DNA of 64,000 nucleotides from Agromyces mediolanus (GCF_023715325.1 NZ_JAMBNX010000002.1:372001-436000); one strand, 5' to 3'. Positions 7,589 through 16,206 are shown, counted from the first letter of the stretch. Translations and numbers: made by a program. Notes: generated from the letters alone by a model not told the origin.

Positions 7589-8596
7589 ATGACTGGCACC
7601 ACCCTCGTCGCCGCGCGCGAGCGCGCACTCGCCGTGCTCGGCGGCGACCCCGACGACGCGACGCTCCGCCGCTATCTGCACGGCATCCCCGGCGTCGACG
7701 CCGTCGGCCTCGAACAGCGGGCCGCCGGCCTCGGCACCCGCTCCATCAAGACCAGCTCGAAGGCCTGGGCGCTCGACCGCATCATCTCGCTGATCGACCT
7801 GACCACCCTCGAGGGCGCCGACACCCCCGGCAAGGTCCGCTCGCTCGTCGCGAAGGCACAGACCCCCGACCCCGCCGACCCCGGCGCGCCGCGGGTCGCC
7901 GCCGTCTGCGTCTACGGCGACATGGTGTCCACCGCCGTCGAGGCGCTGGGCGCCGCTCACGGCGACCCCGACGACGGCGCCATCTCGGTCGCGGCGGTCG
8001 CGACGGCCTTCCCGTCGGGTCGGGCCTCGCTCGACATCAAGCTCGCCGACACCGCCGAGGCCGTCGCAGCCGGTGCCGACGAGATCGACATGGTGATCGA
8101 CCGCGGGGCGTTCCTCGCCGGCCGCTACGGCCTCGTCTTCGACCAGATCGCCGCCGTGAAAGCGGCCTGCCGCCGCGCCGACGGCACGAGCGCGAGCCTC
8201 AAGGTGATCCTCGAGACCGGCGAGCTCGTGACGTACGACAACGTGCGCCGCGCCTCGTGGCTCTCGATCCTCGCCGGTGGCGACTTCATCAAGACCTCCA
8301 CCGGGAAGGTGCAGCCCGCGGCGACCCTGCCCGTGACCCTGTTGATGCTCGAGGTCGTCCGCGACTGGCACCGCCTCACCGGGCACAAGGTGGGCGTGAA
8401 GCCGGCCGGAGGCATCCGCACCTCGAAGGACGCCATCAAGTACCTCGTCACCGTCGCCGAGACCGTGGGCGAGGAGTGGCTCGTGCCGCACCTCTTCCGC
8501 TTCGGCGCCTCCAGCCTGCTGAACGACGTGCTGCTGCAGCGCCAGAAGCTCGCGAGCGGGCACTACTCCGGCGCCGACTACGTGACCATCGACTGA
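7589..8596 (+). CDS. deoC: deoxyribose-phosphate aldolase
   Basis: DeoC splits 2-deoxyribose-5-phosphate into acetaldehyde and glyceraldehyde-3-phosphate. The Schiff-base lysine lies in FIKTSTGK (about residue 234) and the second active-site lysine in VGVKPAGGI. The DEIDMVIDRG strand is also conserved. At 335 residues it is of the longer type with an N-terminal extension, common in actinobacteria. An AGGCAGG site precedes the ATG. The aldehyde dehydrogenases that follow would oxidise the acetaldehyde, so the operon channels deoxynucleoside carbon to acetate or acetyl units and glycolysis. Confidence 0.93.
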   Translation: MTGTTLVAARERALAVLGGDPDDATLRRYLHGIPGVDAVGLEQRAAGLGTRSIKTSSKAWALDRIISLIDLTTLEGADTPGKVRSLVAKAQTPDPADPGAPRVAAVCVYGDMVSTAVEALGAAHGDPDDGAISVAAVATAFPSGRASLDIKLADTAEAVAAGADEIDMVIDRGAFLAGRYGLVFDQIAAVKAACRRADGTSASLKVILETGELVTYDNVRRASWLSILAGGDFIKTSTGKVQPAATLPVTLLMLEVVRDWHRLTGHKVGVKPAGGIRTSKDAIKYLVTVAETVGEEWLVPHLFRFGASSLLNDVLLQRQKLASGHYSGADYVTID

Positions 8597-8613
8597 CCGA
8601 GACGAGACCTGAG

Positions 8614-10182
8614 ATGAGCTTCCTCGAATACGCACCGGCCCCCGAGTCGCGGGCCATCCTGTCGCTGCGCGACCGCTACGGCCTCTTCATCGACGGCGAG
8701 TTCGTCGACGGCCGCGGCACCCCCTTCCAGACGATCTCTCCCGCGAACGAGGAGCGGATCGCCGAGATCGCCTCGGCGAACACGGAAGACGTGGCCGATG
8801 CCGTCGCGGCCGCCCGCCGCGCCTACGAGCGGGTCTGGTCGAAGATGAGCGGCCGCGACCGCGGCAAGTACCTCTTCCGCATCGCCCGCCTCGTGCAGGA
8901 GCGGGCCCGCGAGCTCGCCGTCGCCGAGTCGCTCGACAACGGCAAGCCGATCAAGGAGTCGCGCGACGTCGACGTGCCGCTCGTCGCGGCCTGGTTCTTC
9001 TACTACGCGGGCTGGGCCGACAAGCTCGACCACGCCGGCCTGGGCGCCGACCCGCGCGCCCTCGGCGTCGCCGGCCAGGTCATCCCGTGGAACTTCCCGC
9101 TGCTGATGCTCGCGTGGAAGATCGCCCCGGCGCTCGCCGCGGGCAACACGGTCGTGCTGAAGCCCGCCGAGACGACGCCGCTCACGGCGCTGCTCTTCGC
9201 CGAGATCCTGCAGCAGGCCGAGCTGCCGGCCGGGGTCGTGAACATCGTCACCGGCGCGGGCGAGACGGGGGCCGCGCTCGTCGCCGCCGACGTCGACAAG
9301 GTCGCCTTCACCGGCTCGACGGGCGTCGGCCGGGCGATCGCGAAGCAGGTCGCCGGCACGCAGAAGAAGGTCACCCTGGAGCTCGGCGGCAAGGCGGCGA
9401 ACATCGTCTTCGACGACGCGCCCATCGACCAGGCGATCGAGGGCATCGTCAACGGCATCTTCTTCAACCAGGGGCACGTGTGCTGCGCCGGCAGCCGCCT
9501 GCTCGTCCAGGAGAACATCCACGACGAGGTCGTCGACCGGCTGAAGCAGCGCCTGTCGACGCTCCGCCTCGGCGACCCGCTCGACAAGAACACCGACATC
9601 GGCGCGATCAACTCCGCCGCGCAGCTCGCCCGCATCCGCGAGCTCAGCGACGTCGGCGTCGCCGAGGGCGCCGAGCGCTGGAGCGCGCCGTGCGAGCTGC
9701 CCGCCGAGGGCTTCTGGTTCGCGCCGACGATCTTCACGGGCGTCGAGACGAGCCACCGCATCGCCCGCGAGGAGGTGTTCGGCCCGGTGCTGTCGGTGCT
9801 GAGCTTCCGCACCCCGCAGGAGGCGATCGCGAAGGCGAACAACACCCCCTACGGCCTCTCGGCCGGCATCTGGAGCGACAAGGGCAGCCGCATCCTCGCG
9901 GTCGCCGACCAGCTCCGGGCGGGGGTCATCTGGGCCAACACCTTCAACCGCTTCGACCCGGCGAGCCCCTTCGGCGGCTACAAGGAGTCCGGCTACGGTC
10001 GCGAGGGCGGACGGCACGGGCTCGGTGCCTACCTCGCGCCCGCGACGAGCCGCAGCGCCCGCGCCGCGCGCGCCGTCGAGGCATCCGCGCCGGCCGCGAA
10101 GGCGGATGCCGAGGCGAAGCCGGCGCCCGCCGAGCGGAGCCGCCGAACGAGCAAGTCCGCTGAGAAGGGAGCCGCGAAGTGA
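8614..10182 (+). CDS. aldehyde dehydrogenase (deo operon)
   Basis: This NAD(P)+-dependent aldehyde dehydrogenase probably oxidises the acetaldehyde released by DeoC. The fold is complete: PWNFPLLM and FTGSTGVGRAI in the coenzyme domain, LELGGK with the general-base Glu (about residue 256), and GHVCCAG with the catalytic Cys at about residue 290. At 522 residues it is longer than usual because of an Ala/Lys-rich C-terminal tail of about 40 residues. That tail may be disordered or may contact the second dehydrogenase. It starts 17 nt after deoC, and its end overlaps the next gene by 4 nt, so the two are translationally coupled. Confidence 0.9.
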   Translation: MSFLEYAPAPESRAILSLRDRYGLFIDGEFVDGRGTPFQTISPANEERIAEIASANTEDVADAVAAARRAYERVWSKMSGRDRGKYLFRIARLVQERARELAVAESLDNGKPIKESRDVDVPLVAAWFFYYAGWADKLDHAGLGADPRALGVAGQVIPWNFPLLMLAWKIAPALAAGNTVVLKPAETTPLTALLFAEILQQAELPAGVVNIVTGAGETGAALVAADVDKVAFTGSTGVGRAIAKQVAGTQKKVTLELGGKAANIVFDDAPIDQAIEGIVNGIFFNQGHVCCAGSRLLVQENIHDEVVDRLKQRLSTLRLGDPLDKNTDIGAINSAAQLARIRELSDVGVAEGAERWSAPCELPAEGFWFAPTIFTGVETSHRIAREEVFGPVLSVLSFRTPQEAIAKANNTPYGLSAGIWSDKGSRILAVADQLRAGVIWANTFNRFDPASPFGGYKESGYGREGGRHGLGAYLAPATSRSARAARAVEASAPAAKADAEAKPAPAERSRRTSKSAEKGAAK

Positions 10183-11039
10183 GCCGCCTCACCGTGCCGA
10201 AGACCTACAAGCTGTTCATCGGCGGGGCGTTCCCCCGCAGCGAGTCCGGCCGCACCTACGAGGTGACGAGCGCGTCGGGCGGCTTCCTCGCCAACGCCGC
10301 GAAGGCCTCGCGGAAGGACGCCAGGGACGCGGTCGTCGCAGCGCGCGGCGCCGTCGCCGGCTGGGCCGGCGCCACCGCGTACAACCGTGGGCAGGTGCTC
10401 TACCGCATCGCCGAGCTCCTCGAGGGGCGGCGGGCGCAATTCGTCGCCGAGATCGAGGAGGCCGAGGGCGTCTCCCGTGCCGCGGCGGGCGCGCAGGTCG
10501 ACGAGGCCATCGACCGCTGGGTCTGGTACGCAGGCTGGGCCGACAAGTTCGCCCAGGTCGCCGGCAACGCCAACCCGGTCGCCGGGCCGTACTTCAACCT
10601 CTCGGTGCCGGAGCCGACGGGGGTCGTCGCCATCGTCGCGCCGCAGGACTCCTCGCTCCTCGGCCTCGTGTCGGCCGTCGCCCCGGCGCTCGTCGCCGGG
10701 AACGCGGTCGTCGTCGTCGCGAGCGAGCGCTTCCCGCTCTCGGCGATCTCGCTCGCCGAGGTGCTCGCCACGAGCGACGTGCCGAAGGGCGTCGTCAACG
10801 TGCTCACGGGATCGCCCGCCGAGATCGCGCCGTGGCTCGCGAGCCACGCCGACGTCAACGCGCTCGACCTCGTCGGCGCGGGCGCGCTCGACTGGATCGA
10901 GCTCGAGATCGCGGCGGCCGACACCCTGAAGCGGGTGCACCGCCCGGAGCAGGGTGCGGATGCCGCGGCGCCGACGCTCGAACGCATCGTCGGTTTCACC
11001 GAGACGAAGACGGTCTGGCACACGAAGAGCCTCCGCTGA
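10179..11039 (+). CDS. truncated aldehyde dehydrogenase paralogue, coenzyme domain only
   Basis: This is an aldehyde dehydrogenase-family protein of only 286 residues. It keeps the N-terminal half (YKLFIGG, RWVWYAGWADKF, GVVAIVAPQDSSLLG), but the region that would carry the catalytic Cys and most of the C-terminal catalytic domain are absent. After about residue 230 it jumps to a short ETKTVWHTKSL end that resembles the extreme C-terminus of the family. Because the reading frame is clean and coupled to the full-length enzyme, it is probably a real non-catalytic partner and not a decayed gene. Similar full-plus-short pairs downstream of deoC occur in other actinobacteria. A structural or assembly role is inference. 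Confidence 0.75.
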   Translation: MSRLTVPKTYKLFIGGAFPRSESGRTYEVTSASGGFLANAAKASRKDARDAVVAARGAVAGWAGATAYNRGQVLYRIAELLEGRRAQFVAEIEEAEGVSRAAAGAQVDEAIDRWVWYAGWADKFAQVAGNANPVAGPYFNLSVPEPTGVVAIVAPQDSSLLGLVSAVAPALVAGNAVVVVASERFPLSAISLAEVLATSDVPKGVVNVLTGSPAEIAPWLASHADVNALDLVGAGALDWIELEIAAADTLKRVHRPEQGADAAAPTLERIVGFTETKTVWHTKSLR

Positions 11040-11041
11040 GC

Positions 11042-11299
11042 GTGGCGGGTCGTCGTGGTGCGTCCGACGAGCGCGGTCGTCTCATCGACGATCCGTTCGC
11101 CCGGCGTGCCGCGGCGTCCGGCCGGCGGCTCGTCTCCCGCGGCGGCCGCCGGGTCATGAGCGTCGCGGGGCCCGGGGCGGCGCGCTTCCTCGCGCGCCCG
11201 GAGCGGGCCGAGGCGGACGACGACCTCGTCGTGCAGCACCTGCCGGCCCGCGCGACCGGCACCTCTCGCCGGGGCGGCGAACAGCGCTCCGGCGGCTGA
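11042..11299 (+). CDS. possible small basic protein (85 aa)
   Basis: A GTG two bases after the preceding stop opens an 85-residue frame (MAGRRGASDERGRLIDD) rich in Arg and Gly. It has a possible short helix around FARRAAASGRRL and a hydrophobic VMSVAGPGAARFLA stretch. No family is recognised. The close spacing to the dehydrogenase supports it, but the composition is also what a random GC-rich frame would give, so it may be spurious. Confidence 0.35.
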   Translation: MAGRRGASDERGRLIDDPFARRAAASGRRLVSRGGRRVMSVAGPGAARFLARPERAEADDDLVVQHLPARATGTSRRGGEQRSGG

Positions 11300-11308
11300 A
11301 CCGCGGCC

Positions 11309-11587
11309 TCAGCCGCGGTTGTTCGAAAGCTCGAAGATGCGGATCAGCTCGGCGACGGCCGCTTCGCGCTGCTCGCCCCCGGCCTCGTACTGGTGGCTCA
11401 CGTGCGTGCGCAGGTGGTTCTCCACGAGCAGCTTGTTCAGTGAGCCGAGCGACTTCTGCACCGCGAGCGACAGCGTGATGATGTCGACGCAGTAGTCCTC
11501 GTTCTCGATCATCTTCTCGATGCCGCGGAGCTGGCCCTCGATGATCTTCGTGCGGTGCAGCGCCCGCTTCTTGATGTCCTCGATCAC
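11309..11587 (-). CDS. CsoR/RcnR-family metal- or sulfur-responsive repressor
   Basis: This 92-residue DUF156 protein is an all-helical DNA-binding repressor released by metal or reactive species. The conserved KIIEGQLRGIEKMIENEDYC core carries Cys33, and NHLRTH places His58 and His62. Canonical Cu(I)-sensing CsoR has Cys-His-Cys at the aligned positions. Here the last ligand is His, as in the Ni/Co sensor RcnR, but the RcnR N-terminal His is missing. The inducer is therefore uncertain. The GTG lies 6 nt after a TATCCT -10 and looks leaderless. No copper exporter or other metal-resistance gene is adjacent, and the divergent neighbour is the DUF2207 protein. Confidence 0.85.
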   Translation of the reverse strand: MIEDIKKRALHRTKIIEGQLRGIEKMIENEDYCVDIITLSLAVQKSLGSLNKLLVENHLRTHVSHQYEAGGEQREAAVAELIRIFELSNNRG

Positions 11588-11593
11588 CCCCTC

Positions 11594-11599
11594 AGGATA
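11594..11599 (-). promoter_or_regulatory. -10 hexamer TATCCT, leaderless CsoR-like gene
   Basis: The hexamer ends 6 nt before the GTG start. No Shine-Dalgarno is needed or clearly present. Confidence 0.55.
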
Positions 11600-11614
11600 G
11601 CGCCTGCGAATCCA

Positions 11615-11630
11615 GTACCGACCGGGGTAT
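11615..11630. promoter_or_regulatory. candidate CsoR-type operator
   Basis: TACC (11616-11619) and GGTA (11626-11629) form an inverted repeat with a 6-bp G/C-rich spacer, in the 84-bp gap between the two divergent genes. This matches the general G-tract architecture of CsoR/RcnR operators. Autoregulation is inferred. Confidence 0.35.
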
Positions 11631-11659
11631 TCATGCTCGGGCGGCCGGCCGTGGTTCGC

Positions 11660-11665
11660 TACGGT
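11660..11665 (+). promoter_or_regulatory. -10 hexamer TACGGT, leaderless DUF2207 gene
   Basis: The hexamer ends 6 nt before the ATG at 11672. Confidence 0.45.
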
Positions 11666-11671
11666 GGCAGC

Positions 11672-13555
11672 ATGAGCCGCCGGATGCCCCGCACCGCCGC
11701 CGCCCTCGTGGCCGGCCTCCTCACCGGCGCCGGGCTCGCCCTCGCCGGCGCCCCGCTCGCGTTCGCCGCCCCGAGCGGCTCGGCGGCGCACTCGCCGCAC
11801 TCGCCGCACTCGCCGGCCGCGCCGGCCGCGCCGGCCGCGCCGGCCGCGCCGGCCGGTGTCTCCGTGGTGCCGGCGGGCACCGACGATTTCGTCTTCGACT
11901 CCTTCGACGCCGTCTACGAGCTCGGCACCGACGCCGACGGCCGGTCCGTGCTCGACACCACGGAGACGCTCGTCGCGGTGTTCCCGGAGTTCGACCAGAA
12001 CCGGGGCATCCGCCGGGCCATCCCGCTCTCCTACGACGGCCACCCGGTCGACCTCGAGGTGCGCTCGGTGACCGACGAGGCGGGCACGCCGCGCGCGTAC
12101 TCGACCGAACCCGACGACGACGACGAGTTCCTCCTCGTGTCGATCGCGGGCGACGAGTACGTGCACGGCCGGCAGAGCTACGTCATCGAGTACCGGCAGC
12201 ACAACGTCACCCACGTGCCCGACGATCGGGCGATCGACGAGTTCTACTGGGACGTGAACGGCACGGGCTGGGCCCAGCCCTTCGGCCGGGTGAGCGCCGA
12301 AGTGCGGCTGAGCGGCGCCGCGGCCTCGGGCTTCACCGGCGAGGGCGCCTGCTACCAGGGCCCGTCGGATTCGAACACGCCGTGCACCTCGCTCGAGCTC
12401 GGTGAGGCCGGAGCAACAGCCTCCGCCGACGCCGTCGGTCCGTACGAGAACCTCACGATCGCGCTCGCCTTCGAGCCGGGCACCTTCGTGCCGCGCGACG
12501 ACGCCTTCACCTCGTCGCCGGCGGCACTCGCCGGGGCCGGGGGAGCCCTCCTCGCGCTCGGCGCGGCCGCCACCGCGATCATCGCCCGCGCCACGAGGTG
12601 GCGTGATCATCCGGGACGCGGCACGATCATCGCGCAGTACGAGCCGCCGCCCGGGCTCAGCGTCATGGAGGCGGCCGAGATCGCCGGCCAGCCCGGCAAA
12701 GGCGTCACCGCGACGATCCTGCAGCTCGCGGTGCAGCACCGCCTCCGGGTCGTCGAGCTCGCCCCGAAGCGCTTCGCCGTCGAGTACGGCGGCGGTGAGG
12801 GACCCGACCCGGACGCCGACCAGCTGCTGCGCGACCTGTTCGCCACGAGCGGCCGGCGGGAGCTGAAGCAGCAGGACACCGCGCTCGGCAAGAAGCTCCT
12901 CGCGCTCCGGAGCGCCGTGCGCAGCCGGGTCGTGACGGAGGGGCTCCGCCGCACCCCGCCGGTGGGGCCGCGGCTGCTGCTCGGCCTGCTGGCCCTCCTC
13001 GGCGGGATCGCGGGCATCGTCTTCGGCATCATCGCCCTCGACCAGGCGATGGGCGGGGGCTGGCCCGTGCTCGGCCTCGTGCTCGGCATCCTCGCGGTGC
13101 TTGCGGCGGCGTTCGCCGTCATCGACGTCCGGCCGTTGACTGAGCCGGGTCGCGCCGCGAAGGATCACCTCGAGGGGCTCAAGGTCTACCTCCAGCTCGC
13201 CGAGGCGGATCGCATCCGGATGCTGCAGAGCCCGGAGGGCGCGCTGCGCACCGGCGGCCCCGAGGCGGTGCTGAAGCTGCACGAGAAACTCCTGCCCTAC
13301 GCGGTGCTCTTCGGCATCGAGCGCGAGTGGAGCCGGGTGCTCGCCGCGGAGTACGCGGAGCGCGGCGCCCAGCCGGAGTGGTACTCGGGTCGCGGGCCGT
13401 TCGACGCCGTCGCCTTCAGCGCCGGGGTCTCCGCGTTCTCGGCGACGTCCTCGAGCTCGTGGTCGGGCTCGAGCTCCAGTTCCTCCTCGAGCGGCTCGGG
13501 CGGCGGCGGCTCCTCGGGCGGCGGCGGGGGCGGCGGCGGAGGCGGCGGGCTGTGA
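11672..13555 (+). CDS. DUF2207 membrane protein
   Basis: The protein (627 aa) has a signal peptide (residues 1-33, ending AFA), then a His-Ser-Pro and Ala-Ala-Pro repeat linker. An extracellular beta-rich DUF2207 domain of about 230 residues follows, then a membrane segment near 295-310, a cytoplasmic segment with more membrane helices around 435-485, and a Ser- and Gly-rich C-terminal tail ending in a long Gly run. This layout is typical of DUF2207 proteins, whose function is unknown. It begins 6 nt after a TACGGT -10, divergent from the CsoR-like gene. An envelope role is likely from topology alone. Confidence 0.85.
   Translation: MSRRMPRTAAALVAGLLTGAGLALAGAPLAFAAPSGSAAHSPHSPHSPAAPAAPAAPAAPAGVSVVPAGTDDFVFDSFDAVYELGTDADGRSVLDTTETLVAVFPEFDQNRGIRRAIPLSYDGHPVDLEVRSVTDEAGTPRAYSTEPDDDDEFLLVSIAGDEYVHGRQSYVIEYRQHNVTHVPDDRAIDEFYWDVNGTGWAQPFGRVSAEVRLSGAAASGFTGEGACYQGPSDSNTPCTSLELGEAGATASADAVGPYENLTIALAFEPGTFVPRDDAFTSSPAALAGAGGALLALGAAATAIIARATRWRDHPGRGTIIAQYEPPPGLSVMEAAEIAGQPGKGVTATILQLAVQHRLRVVELAPKRFAVEYGGGEGPDPDADQLLRDLFATSGRRELKQQDTALGKKLLALRSAVRSRVVTEGLRRTPPVGPRLLLGLLALLGGIAGIVFGIIALDQAMGGGWPVLGLVLGILAVLAAAFAVIDVRPLTEPGRAAKDHLEGLKVYLQLAEADRIRMLQSPEGALRTGGPEAVLKLHEKLLPYAVLFGIEREWSRVLAAEYAERGAQPEWYSGRGPFDAVAFSAGVSAFSATSSSSWSGSSSSSSSSGSGGGGSSGGGGGGGGGGGL
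11788..11854 (+). repeat. in-frame 9-bp tandem repeats
   Basis: Three copies of a GCACTCGCC-like unit (His-Ser-Pro) are followed by about four copies of GCCGGCCGC-like units (Ala-Ala-Pro). Both are multiples of three, so copy-number change would alter the linker length without a frameshift. Confidence 0.8.
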
Positions 13556-13658
13556 GCCGTCCCGCCCACGGGGTCGGATCGCGGCGGCCGTAGGGGGCGG
13601 CAGCCCAGTTCGTGACGGGAATCGACCCCTTCGGGATGGTGAGGGGCGGCGGTGGAGC

Positions 13659-13683
13659 GCGGCGCTCGGGCCCCGTGCGCCGC
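13659..13683 (+). terminator. possible terminator hairpin after the DUF2207 gene
   Basis: Seven-bp arms (13659-13665, 13677-13683) surround an 11-nt loop. It lies in a 378-bp gap and precedes the helicase -10. Confidence 0.35.
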
Positions 13684-13723
13684 GCCGTTCCGCGAGAACT
13701 CGCCCGATCGGCGCGATTCCGGC

Positions 13724-13933
13724 TAGAATGTGGGGTGCGCCGGGCGATTCCGCTCACGGGGCAGGCGGTGCGATCCGCACCCAGCCGTCCCAGATGCCGC
13801 CCTGCAGTCGACGATCGACACCGCGCAGTCCGCGGTTCCGGTCGTGCGGCATCCGTCAGCCGGAGGCCGCGAGGGGGAGTCGTCGTTCCGAACGGGCCGA
13901 CGCTCGGCGCGACGGCCAAGAGACCGGAGGACC
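13724..13933 (+). promoter_or_regulatory. -10 hexamer TAGAAT and about 200-nt leader of the helicase gene
   Basis: TAGAAT at 13724-13729 is the best -10 in the gap. Transcription from it would give a 5' leader of roughly 195 nt with a small GGTGCG-ATC-CGCACC hairpin at 13767-13781 and a GGAGG site just before the ATG. I recognise no riboswitch class. Confidence 0.4.
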
Positions 13934-16057
13934 ATGGCCCAGACCAGGCAGCGCGCCCGCACGCGCTCCCGCGACGACGACGCGCCCATCATCCCCATCC
14001 TCGCGCGCAAGGTGCGCGAAGTGGAGCAGAAGGCGCAGAAGAACAAGCTCGGCCCGACCAACCGGACCAAGTTCCAGGTGATCGCGCTGCTCATGCGCGA
14101 GGAACGGTCCCGCGTCAAGGCCGACGCCGAACTGAGCGACGCCCAGCGGGCCGAGCTGCTGAAGCGCCTCGACGGCATCGCGCAGATCCTCGCGAAGACC
14201 GCGGCGCGCGACACCAGCCTCATCACCCTGCTCGAGCCGGACGCCTCGATCTCCACGGTCGCGCAGCGCTTCCGCCGGGACTGGCTGCTCGAGTCCGGCG
14301 CCGAGCTCAGCGCCGACGAGCTCATCATCACGCGCGAGCCCGAGCCCGCGCCGATGATCGCCGAGAACCAGGTCGTGCCGCGCTCGGTGAAGTCTCGACA
14401 GCTCGCCAGCCCGTTCCTCGCGCCGGACTTCTCGCAGCAGCCGCAGCCCGCCGTGCCGGCCCGCCGCCTCGCGAACTGGGAGCTGCTGAGCCCCCTGTTC
14501 AAGGCGTTCGAACTCGGCTCGGGCGGCCAGTCGGCGACCATGCCGCTGCCGGAAGCGCCGAAGATCGACCGGGTCACCCCGCGCGGCCTCGAGCTGATGA
14601 AGCACCAGGCCCGTTTCGTCGAGGCGGCCCGCCTCGGCCACCGCACCTTCCTGCTCGCCGACGAGCCGGGCCTCGGCAAGACGGCGCAGTCGGTGCTCGC
14701 CGCCTCCGTCGCCGACGCGTACCCGCTCCTCGCCGTCGTGCCGAACGTCGTGAAGATGAACTGGGCGCGCGAGGTCGAGCGCTGGACGCCGCAGCGTCGC
14801 GCCACCGTCATCCACGGCGACGGGCAGACCGTCGACGCCTTCGCCGATGTCGTCGTCGTGAACTACGACGTGCTCGACCGGCACATGTCGTGGCTGTCGA
14901 CCCTCGGCTTCCGCGGCATGGTGGTCGACGAGGCGCACTTCATCAAGAACCTCAGCTCGCAGCGCTCGAAGAACGTGCTCGCCCTCGCCGAGCGCATCCG
15001 GCGCAGCGCGCCCGGCGGCGACCCGCTGCTGCTCGCCCTAACCGGTACCCCGCTCATCAACGACGTCGACGACTTCCGGGCGATCTGGCAGTTCCTCGGC
15101 TGGATCGACGGCGACAAGCCCGCGCCCCAGCTCCTCGCCGAGCTCGAGCGCATCGGGCTCACGCCCGCGGACCACGGCTTCTACGCGGAGGCGCGCCGGG
15201 CGGTCATCGACCTCGGCATCGTGCGCCGCCGCAAGGTGGACGTCGCCGCCGACCTGCCCGCCAAGCGCATCGCCGACCTCCCCGTGGAGCTCGACGACGA
15301 GCTGGGCCGCTCCGTGCGGGCCGCGGAGCGCGAGCTCGGCAACCGGCTCGTGCAGCGCTTCCGGGCGCTCGTCGAGGCGCGCGACCTCCGCGTCGGCGAT
15401 CTCGACGAGGACACCCGCGACCAGTTCGTCCGCGCGGTCGCGAGCGCCGAGCTCGAGGAGTCGAAGCAGGCCAAGTCCGGCGAGAACGTGTTCACGATGG
15501 TGCGCCGCATCGGCCAGGCGAAGGCCGGGCTCGCGGCCGACTACGCGGCCCAGCTCGCCCGCTCGGTCGGCAAGGTCGTCTTCTTCGCGAAGCACATCGA
15601 CGTCATGGACCAGGCCGAGGCCGCTTTCGCCGCGCGCGAGATCCGCACGGTGTCGCTCCGCGGCGACCAGACGGCGATCGCCAGGCAGGCCGCGATCGAC
15701 GCCTTCAACTCGGACCCCGAGGTGCACGTCGCGGTCTGCTCGCTCACGGCGGCCGGCGTCGGCGTGAACCTGCAAGCGGCGTCCAACGTCGTCCTCGCCG
15801 AGCTCAGCTGGACGAGCGCCGAGCAGACGCAGGCGATCGACCGCGTGCACCGCATCGGGCAGGACGAGCCGGTCACCGCTTGGCGGATCATCGCGGCGCA
15901 CACGATCGACGCGCGCATCGCCGAGCTCATCGACCAGAAGCAGGGCCTCGCCGCCCGTGCGCTCGACGGGCAGGACGTCGAGCCCGGCTCGGCGGACTCG
16001 GTGCAGCTCGACGCGCTCCAGCACCTCCTTCGGCAGGCGCTCGACGGCGCGCTCTGA
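13934..16057 (+). CDS. SNF2-family DEAD/DEAH-box helicase
   Basis: This is an SF2 ATPase of 707 residues. The N-terminal 200 residues are helical and charged and match no domain I know. The ATPase core follows: DEPGLGKT Walker A near residue 243 (most relatives have DEMGLGKT), VVDEAHFIKN near 331, and the second RecA-like domain with motif VI AIDRVHRIGQ near 635. This is the SNF2 type, closest in layout to stand-alone SMARCAL1-like translocases involved in fork or transcription repair. No nuclease, methyltransferase or defence partner is adjacent, so a housekeeping repair role is more likely than defence. Confidence 0.85.
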   Translation: MAQTRQRARTRSRDDDAPIIPILARKVREVEQKAQKNKLGPTNRTKFQVIALLMREERSRVKADAELSDAQRAELLKRLDGIAQILAKTAARDTSLITLLEPDASISTVAQRFRRDWLLESGAELSADELIITREPEPAPMIAENQVVPRSVKSRQLASPFLAPDFSQQPQPAVPARRLANWELLSPLFKAFELGSGGQSATMPLPEAPKIDRVTPRGLELMKHQARFVEAARLGHRTFLLADEPGLGKTAQSVLAASVADAYPLLAVVPNVVKMNWAREVERWTPQRRATVIHGDGQTVDAFADVVVVNYDVLDRHMSWLSTLGFRGMVVDEAHFIKNLSSQRSKNVLALAERIRRSAPGGDPLLLALTGTPLINDVDDFRAIWQFLGWIDGDKPAPQLLAELERIGLTPADHGFYAEARRAVIDLGIVRRRKVDVAADLPAKRIADLPVELDDELGRSVRAAERELGNRLVQRFRALVEARDLRVGDLDEDTRDQFVRAVASAELEESKQAKSGENVFTMVRRIGQAKAGLAADYAAQLARSVGKVVFFAKHIDVMDQAEAAFAAREIRTVSLRGDQTAIARQAAIDAFNSDPEVHVAVCSLTAAGVGVNLQAASNVVLAELSWTSAEQTQAIDRVHRIGQDEPVTAWRIIAAHTIDARIAELIDQKQGLAARALDGQDVEPGSADSVQLDALQHLLRQALDGAL

Positions 16058-16070
16058 GCGATCCGTGCGC

Positions 16071-16102
16071 GACGGGGCCGGGGCGTTCGCCCCGGCCCCG
16101 TC
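16071..16102 (+). terminator. strong terminator after the helicase gene
   Basis: Arms of 14-15 bp (GACGGGGCCGGGGC and complement) close on a GTTC loop 13 nt after the helicase stop. Confidence 0.8.
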
Positions 16103-16129
16103 GTCGTCCCGGGGTGCCCGTGGGGAGCG

Positions 16130-16137
16130 TATAGACT
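16130..16137 (+). promoter_or_regulatory. pfkA -10 region (TATAGACT)
   Basis: Overlapping hexamers TATAGA and TAGACT lie about 70 nt before pfkA, which has its own AGGAGA ribosome binding site, so this message has a leader. Confidence 0.5.
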
Positions 16138-16206
16138 CCGATTCGACCCCGCCGACGTGGTCATGCACCCTTCCCGCCTTCCCACTTCCCCAGGAGACGT
16201 GCACAT

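Noticed and set aside
11788..11854. Possible CRISPR-like repeat
   Set aside because: The units are contiguous 9-bp repeats without spacers, inside a coding linker.
13934..16057. SNF2 helicase as part of a phage-defence island
   Set aside because: No methyltransferase, nuclease, PLD or other defence gene flanks it, and its neighbours are a DUF2207 protein and pfkA.
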